DNA of 64,000 nucleotides from Aquimarina aggregata. GTDB taxonomy: Bacteria > Bacteroidota > Bacteroidia > Flavobacteriales > Flavobacteriaceae. The notes under the pieces are model-generated. The model had not been told where the DNA came from and searched no databases. It saw nothing but the letters and a program-made list of their open reading frames with translations. The first letter of the stretch is position 1. Each line of letters opens with the position of its first letter. Positions 35,696 to 44,916 of the stretch are shown in pieces. Made by a program: the position numbers and the translations under genes. The stretch spans positions 434,001 through 498,000 of the forward strand of contig NZ_LQRT01000046.1 of the NCBI RefSeq assembly GCF_001632745.1, given 5' to 3'.

Positions 35696-35704
35696 AGTCT
35701 GTTT

Positions 35705-36172
35705 TTAGATAGAATCAAATGCATCTACAAAAAAATAGTCCCTGTCTTCATTATTAACAAAATAAAGTCCTTCTCCAAAAATATATTCTACGTTTTTTTT
35801 ATCTACAACAACTTTAAATCCTCTATTTGTTGGTTGTAATTCAAAACTATCATTACTATCCTTATTATACCTTAGTACTATGTATTTGTCATAATCATCA
35901 TATTGATCATTATCAATATAAATTAATTTTGTTACTTGTGATAGGCTTTTCTTTCTCTCCTGATTTAACTTCCCTTCTTCAGTAGACTTTAATTTTATAG
36001 GTGTTTTACTTGTTTTATATATTGTTATCTTATAAGGAATAGATTTTCCATCTTTCTTGAATTCGAAAGTCTTGGTAGTTGTAGTTTTGATTATTTCTGT
36101 ATTACTTTGGGCGATAGCTCCTTGTAAAGTAAATACAATTAATAATGTTGTAATAATTTTTATTATTTTCAT
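35705..36172 (-). CDS. secreted protein of unknown function
   Basis: The 155-residue product has a Sec signal peptide ending near LQGAIAQS (21). A beta-rich domain follows with KTFEFKKDGKSIPYKITIYK in the first half, the acidic run YIDNDQYDDYDKYIVL, and 'KNVEYIFGEGLYFVNNEDRD' near the end. Not recognised. It starts 30 bp after the Dps gene stop (same strand) and has its own terminator, so it may be co-transcribed with Dps. Confidence 0.65.
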   Translation of the reverse strand: MKIIKIITTLLIVFTLQGAIAQSNTEIIKTTTTKTFEFKKDGKSIPYKITIYKTSKTPIKLKSTEEGKLNQERKKSLSQVTKLIYIDNDQYDDYDKYIVLRYNKDSNDSFELQPTNRGFKVVVDKKNVEYIFGEGLYFVNNEDRDYFFVDAFDSI

Positions 36173-36202
36173 AGTGTAAATTTTAAATAGTTTTTCTTTT
36201 TA

Positions 36203-36709
36203 TTATGCTTGGCTAATCATACTGGTATCCAAATGATCTGAAGTATTTTTTGACCAAGCGTTTAACATCCAACTTGATTTTTCTAATTCTCTTATATAAG
36301 CTCCTATCAAATCTATAGTTCCCTCATCCTCTGATTCGTTTGCATGTCTTAGAATCACACGCATCTGAGTCAATAGTTTTTTATGATCCCCTAGAAGTTC
36401 TTCAACCATTTCTACATCTTTCATCAAGGGTGTAATTTCTTCTATACTAGCCATTTTAATATATTCTTTAAACTGACTTACCGGATGGTGTTGTAAGGTT
36501 AAAACACGCTCTGCGATTTCATCTATCTTAACTTTAGCATCATTATATAATTCTTCAAACTTTACATGTAAGTCAAAGAAATTCTTTCCTAAAATATTCC
36601 AGTGAAACCCTCTTAATTTTTGATAATATATATTGTAGTCCGCTAACAAAATGTTTAGCTCTAATACTACAGGTAAAAGCTTTTTCTCATTCATATTCAA
36701 ATAATTCAT
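36203..36709 (-). CDS. Dps family ferritin-like DNA-protection protein
   Basis: The 168-residue product is a four-helix ferritin-like protein with the Dps iron site: His in QKLRGFHWNILGKNFFDLH and Asp/Glu in FEELYNDAKVKIDEIAERVL. Dps dodecamers oxidise and store iron with peroxide and shield DNA in stationary phase. The length is normal. A Met five codons in (36694) is an alternative start. The setting with YtxH, hibernation factor and channels supports a stress role. Confidence 0.9.
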   Translation of the reverse strand: MNYLNMNEKKLLPVVLELNILLADYNIYYQKLRGFHWNILGKNFFDLHVKFEELYNDAKVKIDEIAERVLTLQHHPVSQFKEYIKMASIEEITPLMKDVEMVEELLGDHKKLLTQMRVILRHANESEDEGTIDLIGAYIRELEKSSWMLNAWSKNTSDHLDTSMISQA

Positions 36710-36957
36710 AGCAATTTTTTTAGATTAATAATATATTTAATTGAACAACAGGATAATCATATCCCTTATTATTCATTACAAAGATACCATGCATAAGATG
36801 TCATCTTTTGCTCATATACTATTTATCTTAACTCTATCGTAAGGAAAGAAAATAATGGATAAGAGTTTTAAAAAACAATTCTAAAACTTCAAAACAATAC
36901 ATGTGAAAATTTCTACAAGATTAAATGTATTATTATAAAATTGTAGCAACACCATTG

Positions 36958-37560
36958 TTATTCAACTAAAGGTTCTAGGTTAATATAGCTGTAATTGATT
37001 TCGCCTATATGTTTATATTTGGTTTCGCGATCATGAAGTTCGCCCCAGCCAAAATTTCGATCAATAGTTTCATCTCTAAATTCTGATAATAAATCTTCTG
37101 AAAGCAATATATATTCATCTATTGGAATTTTATTTTTTAATAGTCTGTGAGCAATTATAACATCTTCCCCCATAAGTTTTATGTTTTTACCTATAGGAAC
37201 TGCACTAATCTCCTGACCATAATGTAAAACAATTTTTAAACCAAGAATTTCTGGAATATTGATTCCTTCATTGTGATTTTTATATTGTTTATGGAGTATC
37301 TTTAATTGGTCATAAAACTCAGTATAAAATAACCTACATTGATAAACTAACTCTGCGAACGTTGGTAATGGTCCTGTTTTGTAAAATAAAATTGCATCTC
37401 CTTCAATTTCTGAAACTTTAAGGTCTAATTTATTGGCATAGATTACTCTATTTAGTAGTGAAGGTATCACTTTAGCACTTAATTCTATATTAGTAGTGCT
37501 CATAAACTGAGTAAAACCACTAATATCAGGTATACATAATAAGGTAGGTGTTGCTTCCAT
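36958..37560 (-). CDS. DUF2652 protein with class III cyclase-like core
   Basis: The 200-residue product reads like a shortened class III nucleotidyl cyclase. PDISGFT (Asp12) matches the F.DI.GFT metal motif, EIEGDAILFY (Asp55) the second metal Asp, LKIVLHYGQ the IGIH.G strand, and GEDVIIAHRL (131-140) the G(D/E).VN.A.R motif. The transition-state Arg139 is present, but the partner Asn is Ile135. Both metal ligands are kept. It may be an altered cyclase or a nucleotide-binding relative. It follows a DUF2254 membrane protein by 17 bp on the same strand. Cytoplasmic; no signal peptide. Confidence 0.75.
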   Translation of the reverse strand: MEATPTLLCIPDISGFTQFMSTTNIELSAKVIPSLLNRVIYANKLDLKVSEIEGDAILFYKTGPLPTFAELVYQCRLFYTEFYDQLKILHKQYKNHNEGINIPEILGLKIVLHYGQEISAVPIGKNIKLMGEDVIIAHRLLKNKIPIDEYILLSEDLLSEFRDETIDRNFGWGELHDRETKYKHIGEINYSYINLEPLVE

Positions 37561-37577
37561 ATATTGAAGAAATAGAA

Positions 37578-38861
37578 TTATTTTTCTAATAAGTCTAAGA
37601 TACGTTTTAGATCATGATTATTACTTATATTATTCTTTAAATCGTTTTTTAAAGCTATAATTTCATTTTGTATTGCTTCTTTATGCCTCGGATAAATTTC
37701 TTTGCTATTTCTAATAAAAATCAAAGCGTTCAAAAGTTCATATGAAACTGCACTATCTGCTTTTGCATAAATACGAATTGGCTCAATTACAATACGCATT
37801 AATTCTAAAGCACTAATTTTATTATGAATAACTACAATTTGACAATCAAAAATGTCTTTTATCGTTTTTGGCTTAATTTTTAATGCTTGGTGTACTAACT
37901 GTCCTAATTTAGAAATAGCGTTAATTGCTGTTCCTGGGTCATTAACACCTGGTGACAATGCTTTTACAGCCACTTCCGTCAATTTTATCATATTACCTAC
38001 TCCGCTATCTTTATCATGCCTGTTAGACAATATATAAAGAGATGTATAGAGTGATTTTAGTTCTTCTTGAGAAATAGGTTCTTTAATACGAATTACAGGG
38101 TCTCCTTTCCAAATATGTTGATCTATATATGGAACTATCTCTAGTATATTGTTTTTACTTTTCAAAGAATCTTGTGCCAATGCGATATCAAAAGATCGAT
38201 AATAACCTGTTGTCTTACTACGAATGATTTTCCAGTGCTGAAATGAAGTATTTTGATTTTTGAAGTTTATGTCCTCTTGTTCTTGTTCTTCTTTTTTTAA
38301 TAATTTATAACCTGATACATAAATCTTATCTATAATATTATGTATTTGTATTGATTGAGATATACTATGAATAAAATAGACAAACAACCCAATACAAAAC
38401 GCTCCCAATACTGCTGCTATCATTACAGAAAAACCCACTGCATTTTTAGAAGAACCATAAGCACCTAAAGACATTAAAATAATTATCGTGTATAATATTG
38501 TTCCTATATAAAAACCTAATATGATTTGATGTTTTTTATTTGAAATTAATCCTGGTAAGAGTCTTGGAGAAAAGTTAGAAGAAGCCTGATTTAAAACCAC
38601 CATAACCATTGTGAAGCTAAAAACAGTTAACGATAATATTCCTCCAAACAATGTAGAAAGAATTGTTCTAGCCGTTTCGTTGCCTTGAACCAGAAGGAAA
38701 GGCACTTGTTTTTTAAATGTATTGATTATTTCTAAATTCTCTAAAAACAATAAAATGATTGCTAAAAAAAAGAACCCTACACTTATTAATATTGGATAAA
38801 ATGCAATACTATTTACTATTCTACTCTTTGTTTTTTTAAAAAGTTTCAACGTTGATTTCAT
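37578..38861 (-). CDS. DUF2254 integral membrane protein
   Basis: The 427-residue product has four hydrophobic segments in the first 170 residues ('FYPILISVGFFFLAIILLFL', FTMVMVVLNQASSNFSPRLL, 'IILGFYIGTILYTIIILMSL', 'GAFCIGLFVYFIHSISQSIQ'). A large cytoplasmic C-terminal part has KALSPGVNDPGTAINAISKL, the signature of the DUF2254 family. Function is not established. The gene order DUF2254-DUF2652, 17 bp apart, suggests the two proteins work together. I found no transporter motif. Confidence 0.85.
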   Translation of the reverse strand: MKSTLKLFKKTKSRIVNSIAFYPILISVGFFFLAIILLFLENLEIINTFKKQVPFLLVQGNETARTILSTLFGGILSLTVFSFTMVMVVLNQASSNFSPRLLPGLISNKKHQIILGFYIGTILYTIIILMSLGAYGSSKNAVGFSVMIAAVLGAFCIGLFVYFIHSISQSIQIHNIIDKIYVSGYKLLKKEEQEQEDINFKNQNTSFQHWKIIRSKTTGYYRSFDIALAQDSLKSKNNILEIVPYIDQHIWKGDPVIRIKEPISQEELKSLYTSLYILSNRHDKDSGVGNMIKLTEVAVKALSPGVNDPGTAINAISKLGQLVHQALKIKPKTIKDIFDCQIVVIHNKISALELMRIVIEPIRIYAKADSAVSYELLNALIFIRNSKEIYPRHKEAIQNEIIALKNDLKNNISNNHDLKRILDLLEK

Positions 38862-39437
38862 AGTAGTCTATCTGTTTTCTAATAATAGTTTACCGATACT
38901 CTGGATTTTCAAAACCCCATCGAATATCGCCATCTCATTCTTTTCAAGAGTTTTCACAATACGAATATCCGTTTTGTTGTTTTAACAAACTTAAAAGATG
39001 TAACGGGTTGTATAAGTACAATAATGAACCATACCTCTTTTTGCTTTTTTATCATTTCGCATTAAAGCACAATTCATATACAAGCCTTTAGGGCCCGAAA
39101 AATCAGGTTTTAAAAAAAACTCATACTGTATCAATTTAAAGAATTGTTTCAAATACAAGGTCATAAATTAAAATCTAGTTTAAGTGCCCAATTACTATGT
39201 TTATTACCTCAATTACTATTAGTAGATCTTTGACAATATTTCAATCTAACGATCAAAACAGTCAATCAAAATTGTATATGCGCACAACTTATCAAAACAT
39301 CGGCTATACTTTTGTGATATTAAAAATAAGGGCTGCTGTCTAAATATGAAACTCATAAAATATTTTACTAGAGCAAATGTAATCTGTTAATACATGGTAG
39401 TCCTTATCATTATTTAAACTAAAAAACCTTTTTTATT
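38862..39437. other. 576-bp region without a gene
   Basis: Divergent region between the DUF2254 gene (-) and a lipoprotein gene (+). It must contain two promoters. A TACTTTTG box at 39307-39314 fits the -7 consensus but lacks a well-placed TTG. No repeat or RNA structure was seen. Confidence 0.4.
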
Positions 39438-40013
39438 ATGAAAAATTTTATAGGAATAACTATGATTATTCTTTTATTAAGTAGCTGTGATGTACAACAA
39501 AAAAAAGAAGCAAAATTACCCGATGTAGATATAGATGTAGAAACTAAAGCAGGTCAACTACCAACCTTTGATATTGATTGGGCTGATGTTAATGTTGGTA
39601 CAAAAACAAGAAAAGTAACAATTCCTAAAGTTGTAATTGTAATGGAGGAAGAGGAAATCGAAGTACCTTACATTGATGTTGATATGCCAAATACTGGAGA
39701 AAAAGAAGAATTAACATTAACTGTAGAAGCTGAAGTTACAGATAAAGAGCACTCTATTGATATCAAGGAAATTATAGCGTCTAACGATAAATTATATGTT
39801 ATTTCTGAATTAAAAGAATTAGATCAAGAGTTAGGTGATAAAAAATTAAGAGTATCCGATCGCATCATTTTGAATGCTCCCGATCTTAACGTAAAACATA
39901 TTATCATGGGGGAAAAGCCAGATAGAGTGTTTAATGATCAATTTAAATATGTAAAAGATATTGATTCTTTTAAATCAAAACTTAAAAAATCTAAAGTGAT
40001 TTTCTCTAAATAG
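39438..40013 (+). CDS. lipoprotein of unknown function
   Basis: The 191-residue product has a clean lipoprotein signal (IILLLSSC, Cys near 17), then an acidic low-complexity segment rich in Val/Asp (LPDVDIDVETKAGQLPTFDI, VTIPKVVIVMEEEEIEVPYI). A C-terminal part follows with ITEL-like strands and KVIFSK at the end. The repeated 'VDIDV/IDVDM' pattern suggests short beta repeats or Ca-binding potential. Not recognised. A terminator follows. Confidence 0.65.
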   Translation: MKNFIGITMIILLLSSCDVQQKKEAKLPDVDIDVETKAGQLPTFDIDWADVNVGTKTRKVTIPKVVIVMEEEEIEVPYIDVDMPNTGEKEELTLTVEAEVTDKEHSIDIKEIIASNDKLYVISELKELDQELGDKKLRVSDRIILNAPDLNVKHIIMGEKPDRVFNDQFKYVKDIDSFKSKLKKSKVIFSK

Positions 40014-40052
40014 TATATCTAATTCCAGATAGATATGGTTAATTGAAGAAAT

Positions 40053-40087
40053 GGCCTCTTTATATTTAATTTAAGAGGCCGTTTTTG
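40053..40087 (+). terminator. intrinsic terminator after the lipoprotein gene
   Basis: GGCCTCTTTA (40053-40062) pairs with TTAAGAGGCC (40071-40080), with one weak position near the loop, followed by GTTTTTG. Confidence 0.75.
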
Positions 40088-40104
40088 TTTTAAAAGACAT
40101 TATA

Positions 40105-40338
40105 ATGAACGCAAATTTTACAGACACAAAATTTATACTTCAGATTATCAAAATACCTGAAATGGTAATTGATAAATTAAATTTAGTTTACACAAATGAT
40201 AAAAACTTGATTACAAGTGCATTAAAGCACACTGAAGGTTTTCAATATTTCTTAAATGATTTCACTAATTCAGAATACTCTATTTTAAAGCTATTAGAGA
40301 GTTATGCATCTACATTTTTAAAAACCATCAAACAATAA
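40105..40338 (+). CDS. small protein of unknown function
   Basis: The 77-residue product has no signal peptide and is probably helical ('FILQIIKIPEMVIDKLNLVY', FLNDFTNSEYSILKLLESYA). It starts 17 bp after a terminator T run and ends 12 bp before the MscS gene, so it is likely the first gene of the channel operon. Confidence 0.45.
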   Translation: MNANFTDTKFILQIIKIPEMVIDKLNLVYTNDKNLITSALKHTEGFQYFLNDFTNSEYSILKLLESYASTFLKTIKQ

Positions 40339-40350
40339 AAATTAATACTA

Positions 40351-41238
40351 ATGAATAATAAACTAATCAATGCTTGGAACAAGATGTATGAAAAACTAGA
40401 GTCTTGGCTAGATTCTATAGTAATAAACTTACCTAATATTTTGATTGCTATTTTTGTATTCATTGTCGCACTTGTTGCCTCTAAATATATTAGCAAATTA
40501 GCAGAAAAAATACTTAACAAAAGTAAGCTGCAACCATCGATGAAAAACCTAATCTCAAAATTTATTTCTATAGCTGTAGTTATAATAGGGTTATTTTTGA
40601 TTTTAGGCATTCTTAATCTAGACAAGGCATTAAATACTATTCTCGCTGGTGCCGGAGTTGCTGGTCTTGCGGTAGGTTTAGCTCTTCAAGGAGCATTAGC
40701 TAATACTTATTCAGGTATTATTCTTTCTTATATCAAACATATTAAATTTGGAGACTGGATAGAAACCAATGACTACCAAGGAGAAGTTATTGATATTGAT
40801 TTACGTGCAGTTACTATAAAACAAGTAGACAATAATTTAGTATACATACCCAATAAACTAGTAGTAGATAACCCCATTAAAAATTACTCAACTACAGCAC
40901 AATCACGTGTTATTTTAGAGTGTGGAGTCGGATATGAATCAGATTTACGATTTGTAGAAAAACTAACAAAAGAAATTATAGTATCAAATTTTGAAGCAGT
41001 TCAAGAAAAAGATGATGTTTTATTTTTGTGGAGAGAGTTTGGAGATAGCTCAATTAGTTATGAACTTCGCTTTTGGATTAACTCTACATCTGCTTTAGAA
41101 GTTGCTAAAGCTAAAAGTGAAACTATGATATTAATGAAAGAAGCATATGATAAGAATAATATTAATATTCCGTTCCCAATACGAACGTTAGATTTTCCTA
41201 AAGATTTTAATTTCAAAAAAGTAACTCAAGAAACATAA
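40351..41238 (+). CDS. MscS family mechanosensitive channel
   Basis: The 295-residue product has three membrane helices. The pore-lining third helix is AGAGVAGLAVGLALQGALAN with the Gly/Ala packing of MscS, followed by FGDWIETNDYQGEVIDIDLR and 'YIPNKLVVDNPIKNYS', the beta domain of the family. It opens under membrane tension and releases solutes in hypo-osmotic shock. Length matches E. coli-type MscS. It is followed by an AI-2E family permease 29 bp downstream. Confidence 0.92.
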   Translation: MNNKLINAWNKMYEKLESWLDSIVINLPNILIAIFVFIVALVASKYISKLAEKILNKSKLQPSMKNLISKFISIAVVIIGLFLILGILNLDKALNTILAGAGVAGLAVGLALQGALANTYSGIILSYIKHIKFGDWIETNDYQGEVIDIDLRAVTIKQVDNNLVYIPNKLVVDNPIKNYSTTAQSRVILECGVGYESDLRFVEKLTKEIIVSNFEAVQEKDDVLFLWREFGDSSISYELRFWINSTSALEVAKAKSETMILMKEAYDKNNINIPFPIRTLDFPKDFNFKKVTQET

Positions 41239-41267
41239 AAACCTATTTAATCAATCAAAAACAATAA

Positions 41268-42299
41268 ATGAAAAGTATTAGCCCAAACATCATACGCCAG
41301 ATATTTGTATTACTACTTATCTTCTTAATTGGAGGACTTATTTTTAGAGAAATTTTACCTTACCTGTCTGGTATACTAGGTGCAATTACTATCTATGTGA
41401 TCTTACGTAAGTGGATGGTAAAATTAGTGCAAAAAGGTTGGAATTCAGACCTTGCAGCACTCACATTAATGTCTGGTTCTTTTGTTGGTATATTAATGCC
41501 AGTTATAGGGGTCTTATTCATGTTAAGTAATAAAATTGGTGATGTTACTGAAAATTCTAAAATAATTGTTATTGCATTAAAAAAACGTCTAGATACCTGG
41601 GAAAATCAATTTGGTTATGACATTAGTTCACAAATGGATCCAGAAGCGGTTTCTTCATGGATTACAGAAAATTTGCAAAATTTTGCTGGAGGGACATTTA
41701 ATGTATTTATCTCTATTGGAATTATGTATTTTTTACTCTATTATATGTTTACTAATCGACGGAAATTAAGAGAATCTCTTTTTGATTACATCCCTATTAA
41801 TGATCATAATTTGAAAATTATAGGTGATGAAAGTCAGAAAATGGTTAGATCCAATGCTATTGGCATCCCATTGGTCGCAATCATACAAGGCGTAGTGGCT
41901 CTTGCTGGTTTTTTGGTTTTTGGCATAGAAGATCCGTTTTTTTGGTTTGTAATTGTTACAATTGGATCTATGATTCCTTTTGTTGGAACATTAATCGCTA
42001 TTATACCTGTCTTTATAATTACCCATTCTATGGGGCAAGTTTTTGAAGCATGGAGTATTTTAATATATGGTCTGATCGTTGTTGGCTCTTCTGATAATTT
42101 AGTTCGTTTATATGTTTTAAAAAGGTTAGATAACGTGCATCCAATAATAACTCTTATTGGAGTAATCGTTGGTGTTCCTTTATTTGGTTTTATAGGACTC
42201 ATTTTTGGACCACTACTCATGAGCTTATTCCTAATAGTCGTTCAGATTTATAAATCCGAATATGGTAAATCAAACATTTTGGGAGATGAAAAATTATAA
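41268..42299 (+). CDS. AI-2E transporter family (PerM/TqsA-like) permease
   Basis: The 343-residue product has eight or so hydrophobic segments: paired N-terminal helices, a middle cytoplasmic segment with NLQNFAGGTFNVFISIGIMY, and the C-terminal block 'GSMIPFVGTLIAIIPVFII' with 'HPIITLIGVIVGVPLFGFIG'. These are the marks of the AI-2E exporter family. Members may export signalling molecules or exchange Na+/H+; the substrate here is unknown. Grouped with an MscS channel, an osmotic or ionic role is likely. Confidence 0.88.
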   Translation: MKSISPNIIRQIFVLLLIFLIGGLIFREILPYLSGILGAITIYVILRKWMVKLVQKGWNSDLAALTLMSGSFVGILMPVIGVLFMLSNKIGDVTENSKIIVIALKKRLDTWENQFGYDISSQMDPEAVSSWITENLQNFAGGTFNVFISIGIMYFLLYYMFTNRRKLRESLFDYIPINDHNLKIIGDESQKMVRSNAIGIPLVAIIQGVVALAGFLVFGIEDPFFWFVIVTIGSMIPFVGTLIAIIPVFIITHSMGQVFEAWSILIYGLIVVGSSDNLVRLYVLKRLDNVHPIITLIGVIVGVPLFGFIGLIFGPLLMSLFLIVVQIYKSEYGKSNILGDEKL

Positions 42300-42362
42300 G
42301 AGCTCTATTATATACTAGTAACTATCGGTGAGATAATAGAAATATAACTGATCAGTAGCTCT

Positions 42363-42875
42363 CTATTGATTTTTCAATTCTCTTTTGTCTAAAATTTCAA
42401 TCCCCTTTTGTATAACAAGAGAATTGGGCAATGTAATACTTCTGTTATCATCTGTATGTAAAAAAAAATAAAAACCGGTAATGTCTTTAACCTCTCCTGT
42501 CCAGTCAAAATCTTTATCTAAAATCCTAATACGATCCCCTATTCTTACGGGATGACTGAAAAATAAAATTACACTAGCTGTTAGATTTGAAAGAATTGAC
42601 CATTGTGCAAAAAAACCGACACCTAAAACAGCTAAAATAGAAGAAACAAAGACTATAAATTGTTTATGGTCCACTCCCCAAATAATAGCCAAAAAAGAGA
42701 TTCCTGTGATATAAAATATAAGATAACTTAAATTAAAAATAACTTTTCTGCGATTAGCATCTATTGATTTTACAAAACTAAATTTCCGTATAGCTCTTTT
42801 AGTAAAAAAAACTATTATTACCATTATTAAAACGAAAATTAAAGTGTAAAGTAGCTGCTGCTTATATATTAACAT
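42363..42875 (-). CDS. short MscS-like membrane protein
   Basis: The 170-residue product retains two N-terminal helices, the pore helix region 'ILAVLGVGFFAQWSILSNLT' and the beta domain ('HPVRIGDRIRILDKDFDWTG', 'RSITLPNSLVIQKGIEIL'), but lacks the C-terminal alpha/beta cage of full MscS. Similar short forms exist in flavobacteria. It may be a low-threshold channel or a regulator of one. It is convergent to the AI-2E permease. Confidence 0.78.
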   Translation of the reverse strand: MLIYKQQLLYTLIFVLIMVIIVFFTKRAIRKFSFVKSIDANRRKVIFNLSYLIFYITGISFLAIIWGVDHKQFIVFVSSILAVLGVGFFAQWSILSNLTASVILFFSHPVRIGDRIRILDKDFDWTGEVKDITGFYFFLHTDDNRSITLPNSLVIQKGIEILDKRELKNQ

Positions 42876-43188
42876 ACGAGTAATTTATTATGAATACACA
42901 TAAATTTATTTTTACAAAATAATAGAAACGCAATTGTACTGCTGAATACTTGTTTTTTTGATAAAGTAACAACATTAGACTAAATCAATACTATTTTTAT
43001 TTCTCTCAAATTATCATTCTTTTCATCTCCACAATATTAATAAATATTGTTAATTCTTATTTGAAACAAATTGAAAAAAATACTTCAAATTAATATCTCA
43101 AATTATCAATACCATTAAACTAAATTGCAAATGCATTAACCCTCTTTATAGACTTATCCTATATTCATAATACCAATATAGATATACT
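42876..43188. other. divergent intergenic region
   Basis: 313 bp between the short MscS gene and the Cys-rich protein. A 7-bp hairpin (CTATATT at 43159-43165 with AATATAG at 43175-43181) ends eight bases before the ATG at 43189 and would cover the ribosome site. Otherwise nothing is visible. Confidence 0.3.
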
Positions 43189-43524
43189 ATGGAAAAAGAG
43201 AACATTATCAATGCACTTGTAAAATGTGCTATTATCTGCAGAAAATCAGGATTTAATTGTTTAAAAGAAGATAATATAGACCCACTAAAAAGCTGTATTG
43301 AGATAAATGTACTTACTGCAGAAACCTGTGAACGTATTGTCGAGATAATGATTGTTTCTAACACTGTTAAACTAAATAAACTCATAAAACAATGCGAAAG
43401 ACAACTTTTATTGTGTATGTCTGAATGTAGTAAACATGACAATGAACATTGCTTAATATCAGTCGAAGCCTGTAAAGAATGTGCAATAGCATGCCAAAAT
43501 TTTATCCAAAACCAAACATTATGA
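43189..43524 (+). CDS. Cys-rich four-helix-bundle protein (DUF326/Csp type)
   Basis: The 111-residue product has twelve cysteines (13, 17, 24, 36, 47, 69, 76, 80, 88, 95, 98, 102), spaced three or four apart within helices, as in 'CERQLLLCMSEC' and CKECAIACQ. This pattern fits DUF326 and the copper-storage Csp family, in which Cys lines the core of a four-helix bundle and binds Cu(I). There is no signal peptide, so it would be cytosolic. Metal storage or buffering is inferred; copper specificity is not shown. Confidence 0.8.
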   Translation: MEKENIINALVKCAIICRKSGFNCLKEDNIDPLKSCIEINVLTAETCERIVEIMIVSNTVKLNKLIKQCERQLLLCMSECSKHDNEHCLISVEACKECAIACQNFIQNQTL

Positions 43525-43544
43525 CTGATGTTAAAAGGCTATTA

Positions 43545-44042
43545 TTACAGTAAATTATTTTTAAATTGAATTACTTTAGTTTTCTTTTTTTGGTTATCCT
43601 TCTCTTTTAGTTCTTCAATAATTTGACTACCATCTATCCCTTGAAAAATTAAAAATGTCATCAATCTAGTCGTTACTTCTAAAATATCCACAGGTATCAC
43701 CTTATCTCTAGCTATAAGAGCACATTTATCTATAATATCTTCATCATACGACATACATTTCCTCACAACATGTATGTATTTAGAATTTTCGAGAACTATT
43801 TTTAGATCAAGCCTATTAAGTTTTTGAATTCCTTTTTTTACAAACAACATATCGGGTTCAATGTTATTAAAAACTAAAGATTCTGTTAGTTCATTTGCAT
43901 ATTTATTACGTTCTACACTTTGATGATTTAAAAATCTTTTTAGTTCCACAATCTGTAAAATCTCGGCGGCTTCATAATACATTTTTTCAGACTTAAAAGT
44001 CATTTTTAATAGTTCTTGTATTTCCTGATAATTTATCTTCAT
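43545..44042 (-). CDS. divergent four-helix-bundle (PA2169/DUF2383-like) protein
   Basis: The 165-residue product begins like PA2169 proteins: IQELLKMTFKSEKMYYEAAE, then 'LKRFLNHQSVERNKYANEL'. These line up with the 149-residue protein at 44917 (LNDLLEKTYDAEKGFKKASE, LKSYFEQKSQERRSFGHAL). Its second half diverges. Ferritin-like bundles of this kind are linked to stress but not characterised. It starts 11 bp after the YqaE gene on the same strand. Confidence 0.6.
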   Translation of the reverse strand: MKINYQEIQELLKMTFKSEKMYYEAAEILQIVELKRFLNHQSVERNKYANELTESLVFNNIEPDMLFVKKGIQKLNRLDLKIVLENSKYIHVVRKCMSYDEDIIDKCALIARDKVIPVDILEVTTRLMTFLIFQGIDGSQIIEELKEKDNQKKKTKVIQFKNNLL

Positions 44043-44053
44043 ATAATTTCTAT

Positions 44054-44206
44054 TTACTTATTCACAATAAATGCATGTATTACACCAGGGAGCCAACCAA
44101 TTAAGGTAAGTAGTAGACTAATAAAAAAAGTACTGCTAATGCCATGCTTCAGAAAAACTGCTAATGGAGGTAAAAGAATATTTAAGATAATATTGAGTAA
44201 AGGCAT
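44054..44206 (-). CDS. YqaE/Pmp3 family small membrane protein
   Basis: The 50-residue product has two hydrophobic helices around a polar turn: MPLLNIILNILLPPLAVFLK, then LLLTLIGWLPGVIHAFIVN. The PLA.FL..G and 'GWLPGVIHA' motifs are the Pmp3/YqaE hallmark. The family is induced by salt and cold stress and modulates membrane potential in yeast. It leads a small operon with the four-helix protein downstream. Confidence 0.9.
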   Translation of the reverse strand: MPLLNIILNILLPPLAVFLKHGISSTFFISLLLTLIGWLPGVIHAFIVNK

Positions 44207-44719
44207 ATTGGTTTTATTTTATAAATTTATTTATAGAAATTTAATTAAAAAAAACTTATTAGGCTATTCTTTGATATGATTGAATACATAAGATCTGTAC
44301 GTCAGTTTTGTAAGAAATTAATTTAGCTTAAACTCATGAAAACAGAACCCCCATCAGTCTATTTTCATATAGAACACTCTGTTTTTTGCTTCTACATTTC
44401 TGGTAACATTGTTCCTTTTAATTATTCTAATTAGTTTCTCTGCATATATTTCTTTTGCTATGCAAGAAGACACATCTAAACTCAAAATGTGTGTCATTCT
44501 AGCTATATTAAGAGGCCTGTAGCAAATTATATAACAAGATCTTTATATTAATTCATATTCATTAATCCTATTGAAATTATTCTTAACTCAAAACCATTAT
44601 CAAATGCCTATATATCAGATAAAAGTAAAATCTCAAATGAGTTAATCTTTAAATTATCTGAGCAAATAAAAGCCTCTTTAGAAAGCTATTTTTGTGTTAA
44701 ACTTTTAAATCAAAGAATT
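44207..44719. other. gene-free stretch
   Basis: About 0.5 kb with no supported gene apart from the small frame starting at 44720. AAAACAGA near 44339 could pair with TCTGTTTT near 44378 across a long loop, but this is weak. Confidence 0.3.
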
Positions 44720-44818
44720 ATGATACTTCAATATCTATTGCTTCTCGTAAGCGGATTTGCATCTGGAGTTATTTTGAAAGTTACCAGAGGAATTATGAAG
44801 GATAAAAATAAAAAATAG
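44720..44818 (+). CDS. putative 32-residue membrane peptide
   Basis: The frame reads MILQYLLLLVSGFASGVILK and ends TRGIMKDKNKK: one membrane helix with small-residue packing, then a basic tail. It precedes the PA2169-like gene by 98 bp in the same direction. Its charge and length fit a genuine small membrane peptide, but there is no family to compare with. Confidence 0.4.
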   Translation: MILQYLLLLVSGFASGVILKVTRGIMKDKNKK

Positions 44819-44916
44819 CATATACATATAGTAGAAGGAAGATTATTTCTACAAAAAGAAGATGTTAATCGGTAAACATCTATAAATAATTACTGTTCAC
44901 TAAAAAAATATAATAT

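Noticed and set aside
41834..42220. 128-codon - strand frame opposite the AI-2E permease
   Set aside because: Shadow of a well-supported membrane protein; rich in Pro/Thr/Lys as expected for the complement of hydrophobic codons.
42300..42365. Inverted repeat GAGCT/AGCTC between the AI-2E and short MscS genes
   Set aside because: Only five pairs spanning about 60 bases; not distinguishable from chance.
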